Shown here piece after piece: positions 32,129-43,544 of a stretch of DNA of 64,000 nt. Each line of letters starts with the position of its first letter. The stretch's first letter is position 1. The notes beneath the pieces were generated by a model. The model had not been told where the DNA came from and ran no database searches. It saw only the letters and a list, made by a program, of their open reading frames with translations. Position numbers and translations under genes: made by a program. Source of the DNA: Shewanella holmiensis. Its GTDB lineage: Bacteria > Pseudomonadota > Gammaproteobacteria > Enterobacterales > Shewanellaceae. The DNA lies in contig NZ_JAMTCD010000007.1 in assembly GCF_025370255.1 (NCBI RefSeq), positions 124,001 through 188,000 of the forward strand, written 5' to 3'.

Positions 32129-32488
32129 TTAATCTTGCACCACTGGAAATTGATGTTGAACCCAGGCTTTAAAACCACCCACTAACGACCCGACATGGGT
32201 ATATCCCATCAGCTGAATATTATGCGCTGCTAGCGATGAGCGATGACCGCCACCACAATAGAGTAATAAGGGTGTCGCCTTATCAGGAAAACGTGTTTCA
32301 ATGTCACGTTCAATAATACCTTTACCTAAATGCTTTGCATTCGGTAGATGGCCTTGGAGCCATTCATGATCTTCACGGACGTCAATTAACACCCAGCTAT
32401 CGTCGGCTTGAAATTGCTCAATACTGATATGGGTAACATTGTCTTTAATTGAATCAACTAGTTGCGAAAATGCGCAAGTTGGTTGCAT
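32129..32488 (-). CDS. Single-domain rhodanese-like protein
   Basis: A 119-residue rhodanese domain: VLIDVREDHEWLQGHLPNA, then the active-site loop LLYCGGGHRSS with Cys near residue 82 and GSLVGGFKAW near the end. These proteins carry sulfur as a cysteine persulfide or detoxify thiosulfate/cyanide. The tight link to the siroheme gene (no gap) suggests a role around sulfur assimilation, but that is inference from position. Confidence 0.9.
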   Translation of the reverse strand: MQPTCAFSQLVDSIKDNVTHISIEQFQADDSWVLIDVREDHEWLQGHLPNAKHLGKGIIERDIETRFPDKATPLLLYCGGGHRSSLAAHNIQLMGYTHVGSLVGGFKAWVQHQFPVVQD

Positions 32489-32534
32489 AGCAACTCCTTA
32501 AGAATACGAATATATTTGGTATAACGATTACATT

Positions 32535-32852
32535 TTAATTGTGCGATTCGCTTCGTGGCGAACTGCATTGCCAGCATAATTCAAAACTACCTTCATTTTG
32601 TTCATGGCATTGAACACATTGCCATTGAGGTTGCTCGACATTTAAACTGGCCAAAAGTGTTTGTGCGGCGGTTAATTGTTCCGCTTCAATCCACAGTTCA
32701 ACGGTCTGCATATCAACGGGTAACTCACCCACGCCACCCATTAACGCTTCACCTCTTAAATCAACACCAATTCCGCTGGTTTCTAACAGACCTTTCCAAG
32801 TGTGGGCTTGAAGTAAATTGCCACCTGTTAGCAAAACTTTGCGTTGTTCCAT
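32535..32852 (-). CDS. DUF2007-like protein with C-terminal zinc ribbon
   Basis: A 105-residue protein. The N-terminal part (KVLLTGGNLLQAHTWKGLLETSGI... VELWIEAEQLTAAQTLL, about 4-70) fits the putative signal-transducing DUF2007 fold. The C-terminal 30 residues hold two CxxC pairs (CVQCHE and CWQCSS), a zinc ribbon. It lies 46 bases upstream of the rhodanese and probably starts that operon. Function unknown. Confidence 0.8.
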   Translation of the reverse strand: MEQRKVLLTGGNLLQAHTWKGLLETSGIGVDLRGEALMGGVGELPVDMQTVELWIEAEQLTAAQTLLASLNVEQPQWQCVQCHEQNEGSFELCWQCSSPRSESHN

Positions 32853-33055
32853 TATGATTATCCTAGCGTGTTATTTGGAGTAAAATACCGCTTAAGCCTG
32901 CAGCACTTTAGCAAAATTTTTATTCATCCTACTGCTAAAGTTATTTGCTGTCGAGTTGATAACTGTGCCATGGTTAACAAATAGACAACAACAGCAATTA
33001 CCGTTAAAGATAATATCCATTACAGTAAATCTGCTTAAAACTTCGAGGCTAAACC

Positions 33056-33466
33056 ATGAGTGACAATAACATTTACAAAGGCCGCTTTCAGATCACCTCT
33101 TGGGATGAAAACACTTACGCCACAATGCCTGGAGGTAGTAAGCAAACCCATGCCAAGATAACCCAGCAATATGATGGTGCGGTGACAGGCGATGCCAATG
33201 TAAATTACCTGATGACATACCTAAGTGATGATCACGCATTGTTTGTTGGCTTTGAAGTGATCAACATTACCATTGGGCAATTAAATGGCACACTTACCTT
33301 ACAACACAATGGTGAATATCAAAACCATATTGCCTCAAGTAATTTTACTGTTGTAGTGGATTCTGGAACCGGTGATTTTAAGGGCTCGACAGGCCAAGGC
33401 TGCTTTAAAACGGCTGATAATGGTCAAGCTAATTACGCGCTATCATTGTCTATAGCTACAACCTAA
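33056..33466 (+). CDS. DUF3224 domain-containing protein
   Basis: A 136-residue cytoplasmic-looking beta-barrel protein with no signal peptide. GRFQITSWDENTYA, AKITQQYDGAVTGDANVNYLM and the C-terminal VVVDSGTGDFKGSTGQGCF match the pattern of DUF3224, a calycin-like family related to allene-oxide-cyclase barrels. Function unknown. It is monocistronic and divergent from the DUF2007 gene. Confidence 0.82.
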   Translation: MSDNNIYKGRFQITSWDENTYATMPGGSKQTHAKITQQYDGAVTGDANVNYLMTYLSDDHALFVGFEVINITIGQLNGTLTLQHNGEYQNHIASSNFTVVVDSGTGDFKGSTGQGCFKTADNGQANYALSLSIATT

Positions 33467-33611
33467 AAATTCATCCGTTGCAGACCATTAAGTTGTGCTG
33501 TAAGCGTTTAATTATGTGAAATTATTAGCAGTTAACGCCCTACCCCAAAAGGTGTTAATTGACTATTGTTAAACAGTTACCCCTTACACTTCCGGACGAC
33601 GAGGTTATTGA

Positions 33612-34067
33612 ATGACGCAACCGCAAACCGATGAACAAAAGCACCCTCCATCATCGCCGGTTGTGGCCGATATTCGTCAAGATGACCTGATTGTAAAGTT
33701 ACTCGGGCGACTCCCTTCATCATTAGCCCAAACATACACTGATGAGCAACTTCATGGCATTAAAAGTGCCCTAGGTCCTAACACATGGGGCGGCCATTTT
33801 ATCGATAACAGAGGTACATTTAAGTTTCCCTTTATAAAATGGCGATTTTATTATGTGTTCCTGTTAGGTAAAAACAAACGTGCTTATACTCGCACAGAAA
33901 AGAAAATGTCAGTGGCCATGTTAATGCTCAGCATCACAGCGCTAATTTTGGCGGGGATGTTGTTCGGGTTGTTATCACTGTATATCTTAAAGTCAGCATT
34001 AGGTATCGACCTATTCCCAGACGCGTCATTAGGAATATGGGATCAAGTGAAAGACTGGTTTGGCTAA
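33612..34067 (+). CDS. Hypothetical single-span inner-membrane protein
   Basis: A 151-residue protein. The N-terminal 60 residues are polar and Pro-rich with a helix, LPSSLAQTYTDEQLHGIKSAL. A basic-aromatic stretch FKFPFIKWRFYYVFLLGKNKR follows at about residues 72-95, then one strong membrane helix (about 105-132, AMLMLSITALILAGMLFGLL) and a short C-terminal tail. Composition is like its neighbours and a ribosome-binding site (GAGG) is present at 33601-33604. Family not recognised. Ended by a bidirectional terminator. Confidence 0.65.
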   Translation: MTQPQTDEQKHPPSSPVVADIRQDDLIVKLLGRLPSSLAQTYTDEQLHGIKSALGPNTWGGHFIDNRGTFKFPFIKWRFYYVFLLGKNKRAYTRTEKKMSVAMLMLSITALILAGMLFGLLSLYILKSALGIDLFPDASLGIWDQVKDWFG

Positions 34068-34115
34068 AACAAAGGTGTTTAACCTCTTCATCCAAGTTAG
34101 GTTATTTAACAAATA

Positions 34116-34149
34116 AAAACGCCACTTTAGCAGGCTAAAGTGGCGTTTT
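34116..34149. terminator. Bidirectional terminator before secF
   Basis: A 15-base perfect stem, AAAACGCCACTTTAG (34116-34130) with CTAAAGTGGCGTTTT (34135-34149), closes CAGG. It serves the rightward hypothetical gene and the leftward sec operon. Confidence 0.92.
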
Positions 34150-34168
34150 CTTCGAAAAAGATGACCAA

Positions 34169-35116
34169 TTAAGGCATCATTGGTGGCTGATCTGCCCCTT
34201 CTTTTTCAATCTCAACCGGCAACATATGCTCGCGGTTAATGCCCAATTTAATGGCAAGATAACTTGCAACATAGATAGATGAGTAAGTACCCACAAAAAT
34301 ACCACACAGTAACGCGGTTGCGAAACCGTGGATCATTGTGCCACCTTTCAAGAATAACGCGATAACCACAATTAACGTGGTACCCGTAGTGATCACAGTA
34401 CGGCTCATGGTTTGCGTAATCGACTGGTTAACGATTTCTTCAGGGGTGCCTTTACGCATCTTAAGGAAATTCTCACGAATACGGTCATATACCACAATAG
34501 TATCGTTAAGTGAGTAACCGACAACGGTCAACAAACCTGCAAGAACTGTAAGATCAAACTCAAGTTGCAGAATTGAAAACACCCCAAGCGTTACAATCAC
34601 GTCATGGGCCAACGCCGCAACAGAGCCCGCTGCTAGACGCCATTCAAAACGGAAAGACACATAAATCAAAATACAGATTAATGCGACAATTACCGCTAAA
34701 CCGCCTTGTTCTGCAAGCTGTTTACCCACTTGAGGGCCCACAAACTCGACACGCTTTTGGATGGCATTTTGATCCATTGAATTAACAACGTTCATAATAC
34801 CCATCGCTTGCAGGTCACTTTTAATGTTTTCACGTACAGGCAAACGGAATAGCACGTCAGTACTTGAACCAAAGTTCTGCACTAACGCACCTTCTGTTTC
34901 AACTGAGGTTAACTTACCGCGTAACTCATTCAAGTCTACAGGGCTAGAAAACTCAACTTCAACAACCGTACCACCGGTAAAGTCTAGTCCCCAGTTAATG
35001 CCTTTAGTTCCTAAAGAAACAAACGAGGCAATAACCAAGATAACCGAAAGAATACTGATCGGTGCAGCATGACGCAGGAAGTTAACGGTGTTTTTTACTG
35101 AAAATAACTGAAACAT
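34169..35116 (-). CDS. secF: Protein translocase subunit SecF
   Basis: A 315-residue membrane protein with six helices. GINWGLDFTGGTVVEVEF near residue 38 and the block LTVVGYSLNDTIVVYDRIREN near 215 are SecF signatures. SecF works with SecD to pull secreted proteins across the membrane using the proton gradient. I place the start at the ATG at 35116 (after GGAAGAGG), not at the TTG two codons earlier. It lies downstream of secD with a gap of about 14 bases. Confidence 0.97.
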   Translation of the reverse strand: MFQLFSVKNTVNFLRHAAPISILSVILVIASFVSLGTKGINWGLDFTGGTVVEVEFSSPVDLNELRGKLTSVETEGALVQNFGSSTDVLFRLPVRENIKSDLQAMGIMNVVNSMDQNAIQKRVEFVGPQVGKQLAEQGGLAVIVALICILIYVSFRFEWRLAAGSVAALAHDVIVTLGVFSILQLEFDLTVLAGLLTVVGYSLNDTIVVYDRIRENFLKMRKGTPEEIVNQSITQTMSRTVITTGTTLIVVIALFLKGGTMIHGFATALLCGIFVGTYSSIYVASYLAIKLGINREHMLPVEIEKEGADQPPMMP

Positions 35117-35130
35117 GTTCAACCTCTTCC

Positions 35131-36981
35131 TTAAATAGACAACGTTTTAAGACGTTTACCGCCCCAAAGCGCATTCACGATTGAACGAGTACCCACAATA
35201 GCCGTAAACATCGATGTCGCAATACCAATCATTAAGGTCACTGCGAAACCTTTCACCGCCCCCGTACCCACAGCAAACAAGATTAATGCTGTCATAAAGG
35301 TGGTAATGTTAGCATCTGCAATGGTTGAAAACGCATTCGCATAGCCTTCATGAATCGCTTGTTGAACACTGCGTCCAGCCAGTAACTCTTCACGAATACG
35401 CTCATAAATAAGCACGTTACCGTCAACCGCCATACCGACAGTTAATACCATGCCCGCAATACCTGGCAGGGTTAATACTGCCCCTGGGATCATCGACATC
35501 ACGCCCACAACCATCACTAGGTTTGCTAGCAATGCTAAGTTAGCAATAAAGCCAAATGCACGGTAATAAACAAGCATGAAGACTAAAACGATGGCTAAAC
35601 CAAAGATCATAGCTTGCATACCGTTTTCGATGTTTTCTTTACCTAAGCTAGGACCAATAGTACGTTCTTCTACAATTGTTACGGGTGCAATCAAAGCACC
35701 CGCACGTAACAGTAAAGCTAAGCTTTGCGCTTCTTTATGCTCAAGACCTGTAATTACAAAGTTACGACCTAATCGTGCTTGAATCGTGGCAACTGAAATG
35801 ACTTCTTCAATCTTAGTCATTTTTACTGTGCCATCAGGGTTACGTAAACCGCTATCTTTATATTCAATAAACAAAGTCGCCATTGGGTTACCAATGTTGT
35901 CTTTGGTGACATTAGAGAAAATTGAGCCACCTTTCGCATCGAGGTTAATGGCAACCTGTGGACGACTGTATTCGTCAAAAGTAGGCTGTGCGCCAGTAAT
36001 ATGATCACCGGTTAACATGACTTCTTTACGTAATACCGCGATACCGCCGCCGCGACGTTGATAGACTTCAGATGCAGCAGATACTCTGCCACTCGCAGCC
36101 GCTTCAGGATCAGCTTTATCATCCACCATACGGAATTCAATTGAAGCCGTTGCGCCTAAAATTTCTTTTGCACGAGCAGTATCTTGCACACCAGGAAGTT
36201 CAACAATAATGCGCTCAGCACCTTGACGTTGAACAACCGGTTCCGCCACACCTAACTCGTTTACACGGTTACGAATGGTGGTGATGTTTTGTTGTAATGC
36301 TTCTTCTTTTACTTGCTTAATATAAGCTTCGCTCATATCAGCTAATAACAGGAAGTTGCCATCACGACTGCCATCAGAAAAGACCATGTCATTACTTTTG
36401 GTTTTCAGGAACCGTTCCGCTACGCCAACCGTTTCAGCATCGCGAAATTTAATTTCGATGCCTTTAGCTGTTTTGCGAATACCTGCGTAACGAATTTTCT
36501 CGTCACGCAGTTGGCTACGAAAATCAGCAATTTTTGCTTCTTCCATTTTGCGTAGGGCTTCGCCCATATCCACTTCCATTAAGAAGTGAACACCACCACG
36601 TAAGTCAAGACCCAGTTTCATAGGTGAACCACCTAGAGACTCAAGCCACTCTGGTGTCGCTGGCGCTAAGTTCAACGCCACCGTGTAGTTATTACCTAGC
36701 ACATCAGCAATGGCTTCTTTGGCCAATAACTGTTGGTCTGGGTTATTCACACGCACCAACAATTGACCATTTTCAAGCTCAGAGCGCTTTACCGCTATGC
36801 CTTTGCTTTCCAGTACGTCTGTTACTGTTGATTGTGTGGACACAGTGACTTCAGCACCGCGGGTTGCCACAACTTGAACGGCATGGTCTTCACCAAAAAG
36901 GTTCGGAGTAGCATAAAAAGCACCAATGGCGATAATAATTATCACCATCAGGTTTTTCCACATAGGGTATTTATTTAACAC
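35131..36981 (-). CDS. secD: Protein translocase subunit SecD
   Basis: A 616-residue protein of normal length. It begins [31 protein letters not shown] (first membrane helix, shown here in part), then has the large periplasmic domain with [19 protein letters not shown] near residue 118 and [12 protein letters not shown], and five C-terminal helices with [20 protein letters not shown] and [14 protein letters not shown] near 520-540. It forms the SecDF-YajC accessory complex of the Sec translocon. Central gene of the yajC-secD-secF cluster. Confidence 0.97.
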   Translation of the reverse strand: MLNKYPMWKNLMVIIIIAIGAFYATPNLFGEDHAVQVVATRGAEVTVSTQSTVTDVLESKGIAVKRSELENGQLLVRVNNPDQQLLAKEAIADVLGNNYTVALNLAPATPEWLESLGGSPMKLGLDLRGGVHFLMEVDMGEALRKMEEAKIADFRSQLRDEKIRYAGIRKTAKGIEIKFRDAETVGVAERFLKTKSNDMVFSDGSRDGNFLLLADMSEAYIKQVKEEALQQNITTIRNRVNELGVAEPVVQRQGAERIIVELPGVQDTARAKEILGATASIEFRMVDDKADPEAAASGRVSAASEVYQRRGGGIAVLRKEVMLTGDHITGAQPTFDEYSRPQVAINLDAKGGSIFSNVTKDNIGNPMATLFIEYKDSGLRNPDGTVKMTKIEEVISVATIQARLGRNFVITGLEHKEAQSLALLLRAGALIAPVTIVEERTIGPSLGKENIENGMQAMIFGLAIVLVFMLVYYRAFGFIANLALLANLVMVVGVMSMIPGAVLTLPGIAGMVLTVGMAVDGNVLIYERIREELLAGRSVQQAIHEGYANAFSTIADANITTFMTALILFAVGTGAVKGFAVTLMIGIATSMFTAIVGTRSIVNALWGGKRLKTLSI

Positions 36982-36998
36982 TCTGACGCCCTCTTGGC

Positions 36999-37331
36999 TT
37001 ATAGCGACGCAATAGAACCTTTAGGTAATACTGCCGCAATATAATCCTTTTTAATGGTGATTTGATTGTTGTCATTAATGGCTAATAACACGTAATCATT
37101 CTCGTCGCTGATTTTGGTGACTTTACCCAAAATACCGCCACTTGTAAGTACTTCATCACCTTTCGAAATTGAAGACATCAGGTTTTTATGTTCTTTAACA
37201 CGCTTAGATTGCGGACGGAAAATCATGAAATAAAAGATTAAGCCGAACATGACTAGCATGAACACTAATTCCATTGTACCGCCACCTTGTGGAGCGCCCG
37301 CTGCGTTTGCATATGCATTTGAAATAAACAT
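36999..37331 (-). CDS. yajC: Sec translocon accessory subunit YajC
   Basis: A 110-residue single-span protein: membrane helix at about residues 20-40 ([19 protein letters not shown]), then [33 protein letters not shown], the family's conserved cytoplasmic segment, and a small beta domain to the end. It is 17 bases upstream of secD and about 60 bases downstream of tgt, the standard gammaproteobacterial order. Confidence 0.96.
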   Translation of the reverse strand: MFISNAYANAAGAPQGGGTMELVFMLVMFGLIFYFMIFRPQSKRVKEHKNLMSSISKGDEVLTSGGILGKVTKISDENDYVLLAINDNNQITIKKDYIAAVLPKGSIASL

Positions 37332-37392
37332 AGTTCTCTCTTCTTATAAATAAACAATTAAATGAACAATAATAAGTCTAAACAAACTGTAA

Positions 37393-38529
<1,137 letters not shown>

Positions 38530-38634
38530 TCACCTTGCCAGATAAACAGTCTGACTCGTTGTTGTTTCAATAGTAATGAGGGCAAATATGACCAGTTCAA
38601 GTGTTGAACTGTCACATTGCCAAAAAAATGCGTT

Positions 38635-38658
38635 AAAAAAGCCCACATATCAGTGGGC
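38635..38658 (-). terminator. Terminator of queA
   Basis: GCCCAC (38641-38646) and GTGGGC (38653-38658) pair around ATATCA, with six A at 38635-38640 giving a T run on the minus strand. It lies directly after the queA stop and separates queA from tgt. Confidence 0.85.
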
Positions 38659-38683
38659 GCTTATTTTAAATCATATTTTGCTT

Positions 38684-39736
38684 TTAGGGGGCTTTTTTCG
38701 TCACAAACATCGCATCGCCATAGCTAAAAAAGCGATATTTTTGCGCAATCGCGTGATGATAGGCTTGCATGACCTCATCATAACCAGCAAAAGCACTCAA
38801 TAACATGATTAATGTTGACTCAGGAAGATGAAAGTTAGTTACCATGGCATCGACAACTTTGAACGTAAAACCTGGATAGATGAAGATGTCGGTATCACCA
38901 CAAAACTCAGTTAATGGATTGTCACCACAAGCTTTGGCGGCACTTTCTAACGAACGAACAGAAGTGGTACCAACCGCAATCACACGATTACCGGCGGCTT
39001 TGGTTTGGGCTATTAAATCAACGACCTCTTTTGGCACATCAGCCCACTCAGAATGCATTTTATGCTCAAGCACATTATCAACGCGCACGGGTTGAAAAGT
39101 CCCCGCACCTACGTGCAACGTCACAAACGCAATATTGACACCTTTATCTTTCAAAGCCGCCAACATAGCATCATCAAAATGTAACCCTGCTGTTGGCGCA
39201 GCAACTGCCCCCGGCTTTTGGTTATAAACGGTTTGATAACGTTCTTTATCAGCATCTTCATCAGGGCGGTCAATGTAAGGCGGCAGTGGCATATGGCCGA
39301 TTTGCTCTAACACTTCCAAAATAGTGAGTTCTGATAATAACTCAAGCTCGAAAAGGGTATCGTGGCGAGCCACCATTTTCATTTGATATCCGCAACCTGA
39401 ATCAGAATCTAAGTCTATTAAGCTATCAACTTTCGGCGATTTTGAGCTTCGTACGTGAGCGAGAATCCGCTTATCATCAAGCATGCGCTCAACTAAAATT
39501 TCTAACTTTCCACCTGTTGATTTTTGACCAAATAAACGTGCTGGGATCACTCGGGTATTATTAAATACCATCAAGTCACCGGGATTGATCATTTGCAATA
39601 AATCAGTGAATTTTTTGTCTGCTAAGGCGCCAGTTTGGCCATCAAGAGTAAGTAAACGCGATGCATTGCGTTGCGCCGTTGGGTAACGGGCAATCAATTC
39701 ATCTGGAAGCTCAAACGAAAAGTCGGTGACGCGCAT
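38684..39736 (-). CDS. queA: S-adenosylmethionine:tRNA ribosyltransferase-isomerase
   Basis: A 350-residue enzyme that transfers the ribosyl group of SAM to preQ1 in tRNA, giving epoxyqueuosine. Family blocks: [24 protein letters not shown] at the start (in part), [15 protein letters not shown] near residue 58, [13 protein letters not shown] near 178, [14 protein letters not shown] near 206, and [19 protein letters not shown] near 300. It precedes tgt on the same strand but is separated from it by a terminator. Together the two genes catalyse consecutive queuosine steps. Confidence 0.97.
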   Translation of the reverse strand: MRVTDFSFELPDELIARYPTAQRNASRLLTLDGQTGALADKKFTDLLQMINPGDLMVFNNTRVIPARLFGQKSTGGKLEILVERMLDDKRILAHVRSSKSPKVDSLIDLDSDSGCGYQMKMVARHDTLFELELLSELTILEVLEQIGHMPLPPYIDRPDEDADKERYQTVYNQKPGAVAAPTAGLHFDDAMLAALKDKGVNIAFVTLHVGAGTFQPVRVDNVLEHKMHSEWADVPKEVVDLIAQTKAAGNRVIAVGTTSVRSLESAAKACGDNPLTEFCGDTDIFIYPGFTFKVVDAMVTNFHLPESTLIMLLSAFAGYDEVMQAYHHAIAQKYRFFSYGDAMFVTKKAP

Positions 39737-39852
39737 AATAAGATCTCAACAAGTCTAAAAAACGGCCGCTAGTCTATGGTGACCTTGAGTGAAGATCAAG
39801 TTTAGACGATCATTTAATTAGCTTAACATTGCATGAGTTATTACTTGTAGCG

Positions 39853-40044
39853 CTATCTATCCGGCTCGTTTGACTCAGAAATCGTGCTGTCAACGGCATT
39901 GATTGCAGCGGATTCTATTTCTTTACCGGCATTTTTAAAATCGTCCATGGTAAAGCTGTGCGATTGATAGCGTAAATCGACCGTGACTTTGTTGCGGGTA
40001 GGCGCAGGCGTGCGACCTATTATTTTATTCAGCCAGTTTTTCAT
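39853..40044 (-). CDS. Hypothetical small protein
   Basis: A 63-residue protein from the ATG at 40044 (MKNWLNKIIGRTPAP...), with AGGA nine bases upstream; an in-frame ATG seven codons earlier lacks a clear site. The N-terminal third is basic, the middle (KVTVDLRYQSHSFTMDDF) may be beta-strands, and the C-terminal part is acidic and helical. No signal peptide or membrane helix. Family not recognised. It is divergent from acpH. Confidence 0.5.
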   Translation of the reverse strand: MKNWLNKIIGRTPAPTRNKVTVDLRYQSHSFTMDDFKNAGKEIESAAINAVDSTISESNEPDR

Positions 40045-40078
40045 CTTCCATGATCCTAAAAACAAACGTTACTCAAGA

Positions 40079-40114
40079 GATAATTCGGTAGTTAATGATA
40101 ATTCGGTAGTTAAT
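40079..40114. repeat. 18-base perfect tandem duplication
   Basis: GATAATTCGGTAGTTAAT occurs twice back to back (40079-40096, 40097-40114) in the divergent gap between the small hypothetical gene and acpH. Could be a recent replication slippage or a duplicated operator. Confidence 0.85.
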
Positions 40115-40266
40115 AATGCTTATGTCATTGTTGTGAGGCTTATTTGTGCAGCATTTTGCTTGTCTGTGATACAGTTAGCAAACGTAATGATTGCTTTACT
40201 GACAAATACCCTTTTATTTTTAGTTGTTATCATACTGTAAAATCATTAAAAAAGAAGCATAAACTC

Positions 40267-40863
40267 ATGAACTTTCTTGCACATTTACACCTTGCTGATA
40301 TCAGTGGCACTCACTTAACGGCCAATCTAGCTGGTGATTTTGCCAAAGGTAGCATAATTGACCACCCTAAACATTTGCAGCAGGGCATTTGGTTGCATAG
40401 ACAGATAGATGTGGTCACCGACAGTCATGAGATTATTATTGATTTATTAAAGCAATTTCCCAAAACGTCTCGAAGAGTTGCACCCATTTTAATTGATTTA
40501 GCTTTTGATCATTACCTGGCTTATTACTGGGAAGAATATCATCACCAATCTTTGGCCGATTTTACTCAAAAAGCCTATCAATGCATGCAAACCACTCAGC
40601 AGTTACCGGAAAAACTGCAGCATATCATCCCCAATATTGTGCAACAGGATTGGCTAAGCAGTTATCAATCTAAGCAAGGATTAAATCAAGCGATTACTGG
40701 CATAAGTAAGCGTTTGTCGAAACCCGAATTATTCAACAGTGCAATAAAAGATGTAGACAAGCTCTATATTGATATCGAAATCGCTTTTCGCACTTTTTAT
40801 CCGCAACTTATGGCATATAGCCGCATTTATAGCAGAAAAACACCGGCAGAATATTTAAAGTAA
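40267..40863 (+). CDS. acpH: Acyl carrier protein phosphodiesterase
   Basis: A 198-residue protein from the ATG at 40267 (MNFLAHLHLADISG), the typical AcpH start; the frame is open further upstream, but that extension has no similarity to the family. AAGAAG precedes the ATG. It has an HD-like pattern of His and Asp residues: NFLAHLHLA, LAGDFAKGS, GIWLHRQIDVVTDSH and LIDLAFDHYLAYYW. AcpH removes the phosphopantetheine arm from acyl carrier protein. Followed after 17 bases by the thioredoxin-like gene. Confidence 0.92.
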   Translation: MNFLAHLHLADISGTHLTANLAGDFAKGSIIDHPKHLQQGIWLHRQIDVVTDSHEIIIDLLKQFPKTSRRVAPILIDLAFDHYLAYYWEEYHHQSLADFTQKAYQCMQTTQQLPEKLQHIIPNIVQQDWLSSYQSKQGLNQAITGISKRLSKPELFNSAIKDVDKLYIDIEIAFRTFYPQLMAYSRIYSRKTPAEYLK

Positions 40864-40880
40864 ACATAAGCGAAATACAC

Positions 40881-41432
40881 ATGAATAATAATCTCCCCCT
40901 TGGCCAACGCGTTAAAAGTCGCGCTTTTTGGATAAAGCAAATTCGCGATCTGTGCATTTTGTTAGCTGTTCTTTTTGCAATTGCCAGTTACTTACAACGC
41001 GATATGATAAATGGCCAGGCACCACCACTTTCGGCCATCACAGTTCAGCAACAGCCATTTATGCTTGCTAGCTCGACCAAGCCTACCTTGGTTTATTTTT
41101 GGGGAACATGGTGCCCCGCCTGCAAAGTGACCTCACCAATGATTAACAACCTTGCATCCTCTAATGACTATCAGGTTATTGCTATTGCAGTGGCATCAGG
41201 TAGTGATGAAGATATTATTCAATACATGCACAAAAATGACTTGCAGTTTACCGTGATTAACGAGGCGAATATGACGTTAGCCCCACAACAACAAAGCCTT
41301 TCACAACAATGGGGAGCGAATGCTTTTCCCGCTATCTATATTATCGATAATCAACAACAAATTCGCTTTGTGACATCAGGTATTACTACCCAGTGGGGGC
41401 TTAAAATACGGTTGTGGTTAAGCACTTTTTGA
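40881..41432 (+). CDS. Membrane-anchored thioredoxin-like disulfide oxidoreductase
   Basis: A 183-residue protein with an N-terminal membrane anchor (about residues 23-42, IRDLCILLAVLFAIASYL) and a periplasmic thioredoxin fold. The active site is WGTWCPACK near residue 76. NAFPAIYIID, carrying the cis-proline, lies near 150. It resembles ScsD/DsbE/TlpA-type proteins, which reduce specific periplasmic disulfides. No cytochrome-maturation genes are nearby, so the substrate is open. It may be co-transcribed with acpH. Confidence 0.88.
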   Translation: MNNNLPLGQRVKSRAFWIKQIRDLCILLAVLFAIASYLQRDMINGQAPPLSAITVQQQPFMLASSTKPTLVYFWGTWCPACKVTSPMINNLASSNDYQVIAIAVASGSDEDIIQYMHKNDLQFTVINEANMTLAPQQQSLSQQWGANAFPAIYIIDNQQQIRFVTSGITTQWGLKIRLWLSTF

Positions 41433-41500
41433 TGATCATTTGACGACAAGTTTGCTAAACTCCCCCTCATCATCCGTGTTAATTTCTTCTGAGTGAACCA

Positions 41501-42154
41501 ATGCATATTTTTAGTTATCAACCGCCTAGCATTCCTTGGTTAGATATTCGACATGTAGACAAAGACATCATCGTTATTAATAAGCCGTCGGGATTATTAT
41601 CGAACCCAGGACGAGCGCCAGAGACCCATGACTGCGCGATTAGTCGCGTGATTGAGCGTTATTCCGATGCCATTTTAGTGCACCGATTAGATTGTGACAC
41701 GTCAGGCATTTTAATTTTTGCCCGCAACAAAAAAGCCGAATCACTTTTGAAAACCCAATTTCAAAACCGTGAAGCGAAAAAGGTGTATATAGCCGAGGTT
41801 GCAGGCCATGTATCACCACTTTCAGGACAAATTGATTTAGCCTTAGGCCCCATAGCTGATAACCCACCTTTTCAGCAAGTAAGCGCACAGGGTAAAGTTG
41901 CGATAACCGATTATCAGGTGCTTAAGCATCGTGATAACAGTACTTTAATCGAACTCTGCCCTCACACAGGTAGAACGCATCAATTACGGGTTCACATGCT
42001 GGCTTTAGGCCACCCCATTCTAGGTGATACTTTTTATGCCGATACGGCAGCGATTAACGCAAGCCCTAGATTAAAACTGCACGCTAAATCCTTGTCTATT
42101 ACTCACCCTTACAAACTGACTCAATTGACCTTTGTTAGCCCAGAGCACTTCTAA
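41501..42154 (+). CDS. rluA: Dual 23S rRNA U746 / tRNA U32 pseudouridine synthase
   Basis: A 217-residue protein without an S4 domain, the length of E. coli RluA. It shows INKPSGLLSNPGR near residue 28, the catalytic motif HRLDCDTSGI with Asp near 66, PHTGRTHQLRVHMLALGHPILGD near 150-170 and the tail ITHPYKLTQLTFVSPEHF. The wording of these blocks and the length fit RluA better than RluC/D or TruC. It lies 68 bases after the thioredoxin-like gene. Confidence 0.92.
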   Translation: MHIFSYQPPSIPWLDIRHVDKDIIVINKPSGLLSNPGRAPETHDCAISRVIERYSDAILVHRLDCDTSGILIFARNKKAESLLKTQFQNREAKKVYIAEVAGHVSPLSGQIDLALGPIADNPPFQQVSAQGKVAITDYQVLKHRDNSTLIELCPHTGRTHQLRVHMLALGHPILGDTFYADTAAINASPRLKLHAKSLSITHPYKLTQLTFVSPEHF

Positions 42155-42218
42155 TTCACGTTCAAGTTTACCTACCATTCCAGAGCCCCTATTCAATTTA
42201 AATGGGATCATCAGCCAT

Positions 42219-42249
42219 AAAAAATGCCGACATTTCAAAGTGTCGGCAT
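42219..42249 (-). terminator. Terminator of sstT
   Basis: ATGCCGACA (42224-42232) pairs with TGTCGGCAT (42241-42249) around an 8-base loop, with six A at the left giving T6 on the minus strand. It lies about 70 bases beyond the sstT stop. Confidence 0.85.
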
Positions 42250-42317
42250 ATCATTACTCAATGCGAAGATTAACGGGATTGGCGCAAATTAATTCATCGC
42301 GCCATCCGCAAAATCAT

Positions 42318-43544
42318 TTACACAGATTTAGCTTTATTCTCAGCGGCTTCACATGCGGCAGCCGTAAAGACCACATCAGTAGAACTGTTTAATGCGGTTT
42401 CAGCAGAATCTTGAATAACCCCAATGATGAAGCCCACAGCAACCACTTGCATGGCAACATCATTCGAAATACCAAATAAACTACAGGCCAATGGGATTAG
42501 TAGTAATGATCCACCCGCCACACCCGAAGCTCCGCAAGCCGATACAGCAGCAACCACACTTAATAAAATCGCCGTCATAAAATCAACCTGAATCCCTAAA
42601 GTATGTGCCGCTGCCAAGGTTAATACCGTGATAGTAATCGCCGCGCCACCCATGTTAACTGTTGCCCCTAAAGGGATCGACACTGAATAGGTGTCTTTAT
42701 GCAGTTTTAACTCTTCACATAAAGCCATGTTAACTGGGATGTTAGCAGCACTTGAACGGGTAAAAAATGCCGTCACGCCGCTTTCACGTAGGCACTTAAA
42801 CACTAATGGATAAGGATTACGCTTAATTTTGATGTAAACAATCAATGGATTTACCACAAGTGCAATAAATAACATTGCGCCAACTAACACCAATAATAAC
42901 TGGGCATAACCGGCTAATGCAGCAAAGCCAGTTGTGGCAAAAGTGGCCGCGACCAAACCAAATATACCAATAGGCGCAAGGCGAATAACAAAGCGTACAA
43001 TACTGGATACCGCATCGCTTAAATCAGCTAGCATTTGCTTAGTTGAATCACTTGCATGGTGCATAGCAACACCTAAACCCACACCCCAAGCCAAAATACC
43101 GATGTAATTGCCGGTCATAAGTGCATTTACAGGATTATCGACCACTTTAAACAATAAGGTATTCAGTACCTCACCAATGCCCTGTGGTGGATTTGAACCT
43201 TCAATCCCCGTTGCGAGTAATAATGTGGTCGGGAACATAAAACTGAATACAACCGCGGTAATGGCCGCTGCGAGTGTGCCGAGTAAATACAACACAATAA
43301 TAGGACGCATATTGGTGTGACTATCTTTCTTCTGATTCGCGATAGAAGATGCCACAAGGATAAAAACTAAAATAGGCGCAATAGCTTTTAACGCACCGAC
43401 AAATAAATCACCTAAAAAAGCAACTTGCCCAGCCGCCGACGTTGAAACCGATGCGAGGATCACCCCTAAAATGATCCCGCCGATAATTTGTAGCACTAGG
43501 CTACCGTTCACAATACGCGCAAACAGCGATGTGTTTTGATTCAT
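42318..43544 (-). CDS. sstT: Serine/threonine:sodium symporter
   Basis: A 408-residue transporter of the dicarboxylate/amino acid:cation symporter family. It has eight to nine membrane helices and the family's re-entrant loop serine-rich motif [14 protein letters not shown] near residue 265, then [23 protein letters not shown] near 295 and the second hairpin [19 protein letters not shown] near 340. Length, start ([22 protein letters not shown]) and motifs fit SstT, which imports serine and threonine with sodium. Monocistronic. Confidence 0.95.
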   Translation of the reverse strand: MNQNTSLFARIVNGSLVLQIIGGIILGVILASVSTSAAGQVAFLGDLFVGALKAIAPILVFILVASSIANQKKDSHTNMRPIIVLYLLGTLAAAITAVVFSFMFPTTLLLATGIEGSNPPQGIGEVLNTLLFKVVDNPVNALMTGNYIGILAWGVGLGVAMHHASDSTKQMLADLSDAVSSIVRFVIRLAPIGIFGLVAATFATTGFAALAGYAQLLLVLVGAMLFIALVVNPLIVYIKIKRNPYPLVFKCLRESGVTAFFTRSSAANIPVNMALCEELKLHKDTYSVSIPLGATVNMGGAAITITVLTLAAAHTLGIQVDFMTAILLSVVAAVSACGASGVAGGSLLLIPLACSLFGISNDVAMQVVAVGFIIGVIQDSAETALNSSTDVVFTAAACEAAENKAKSV

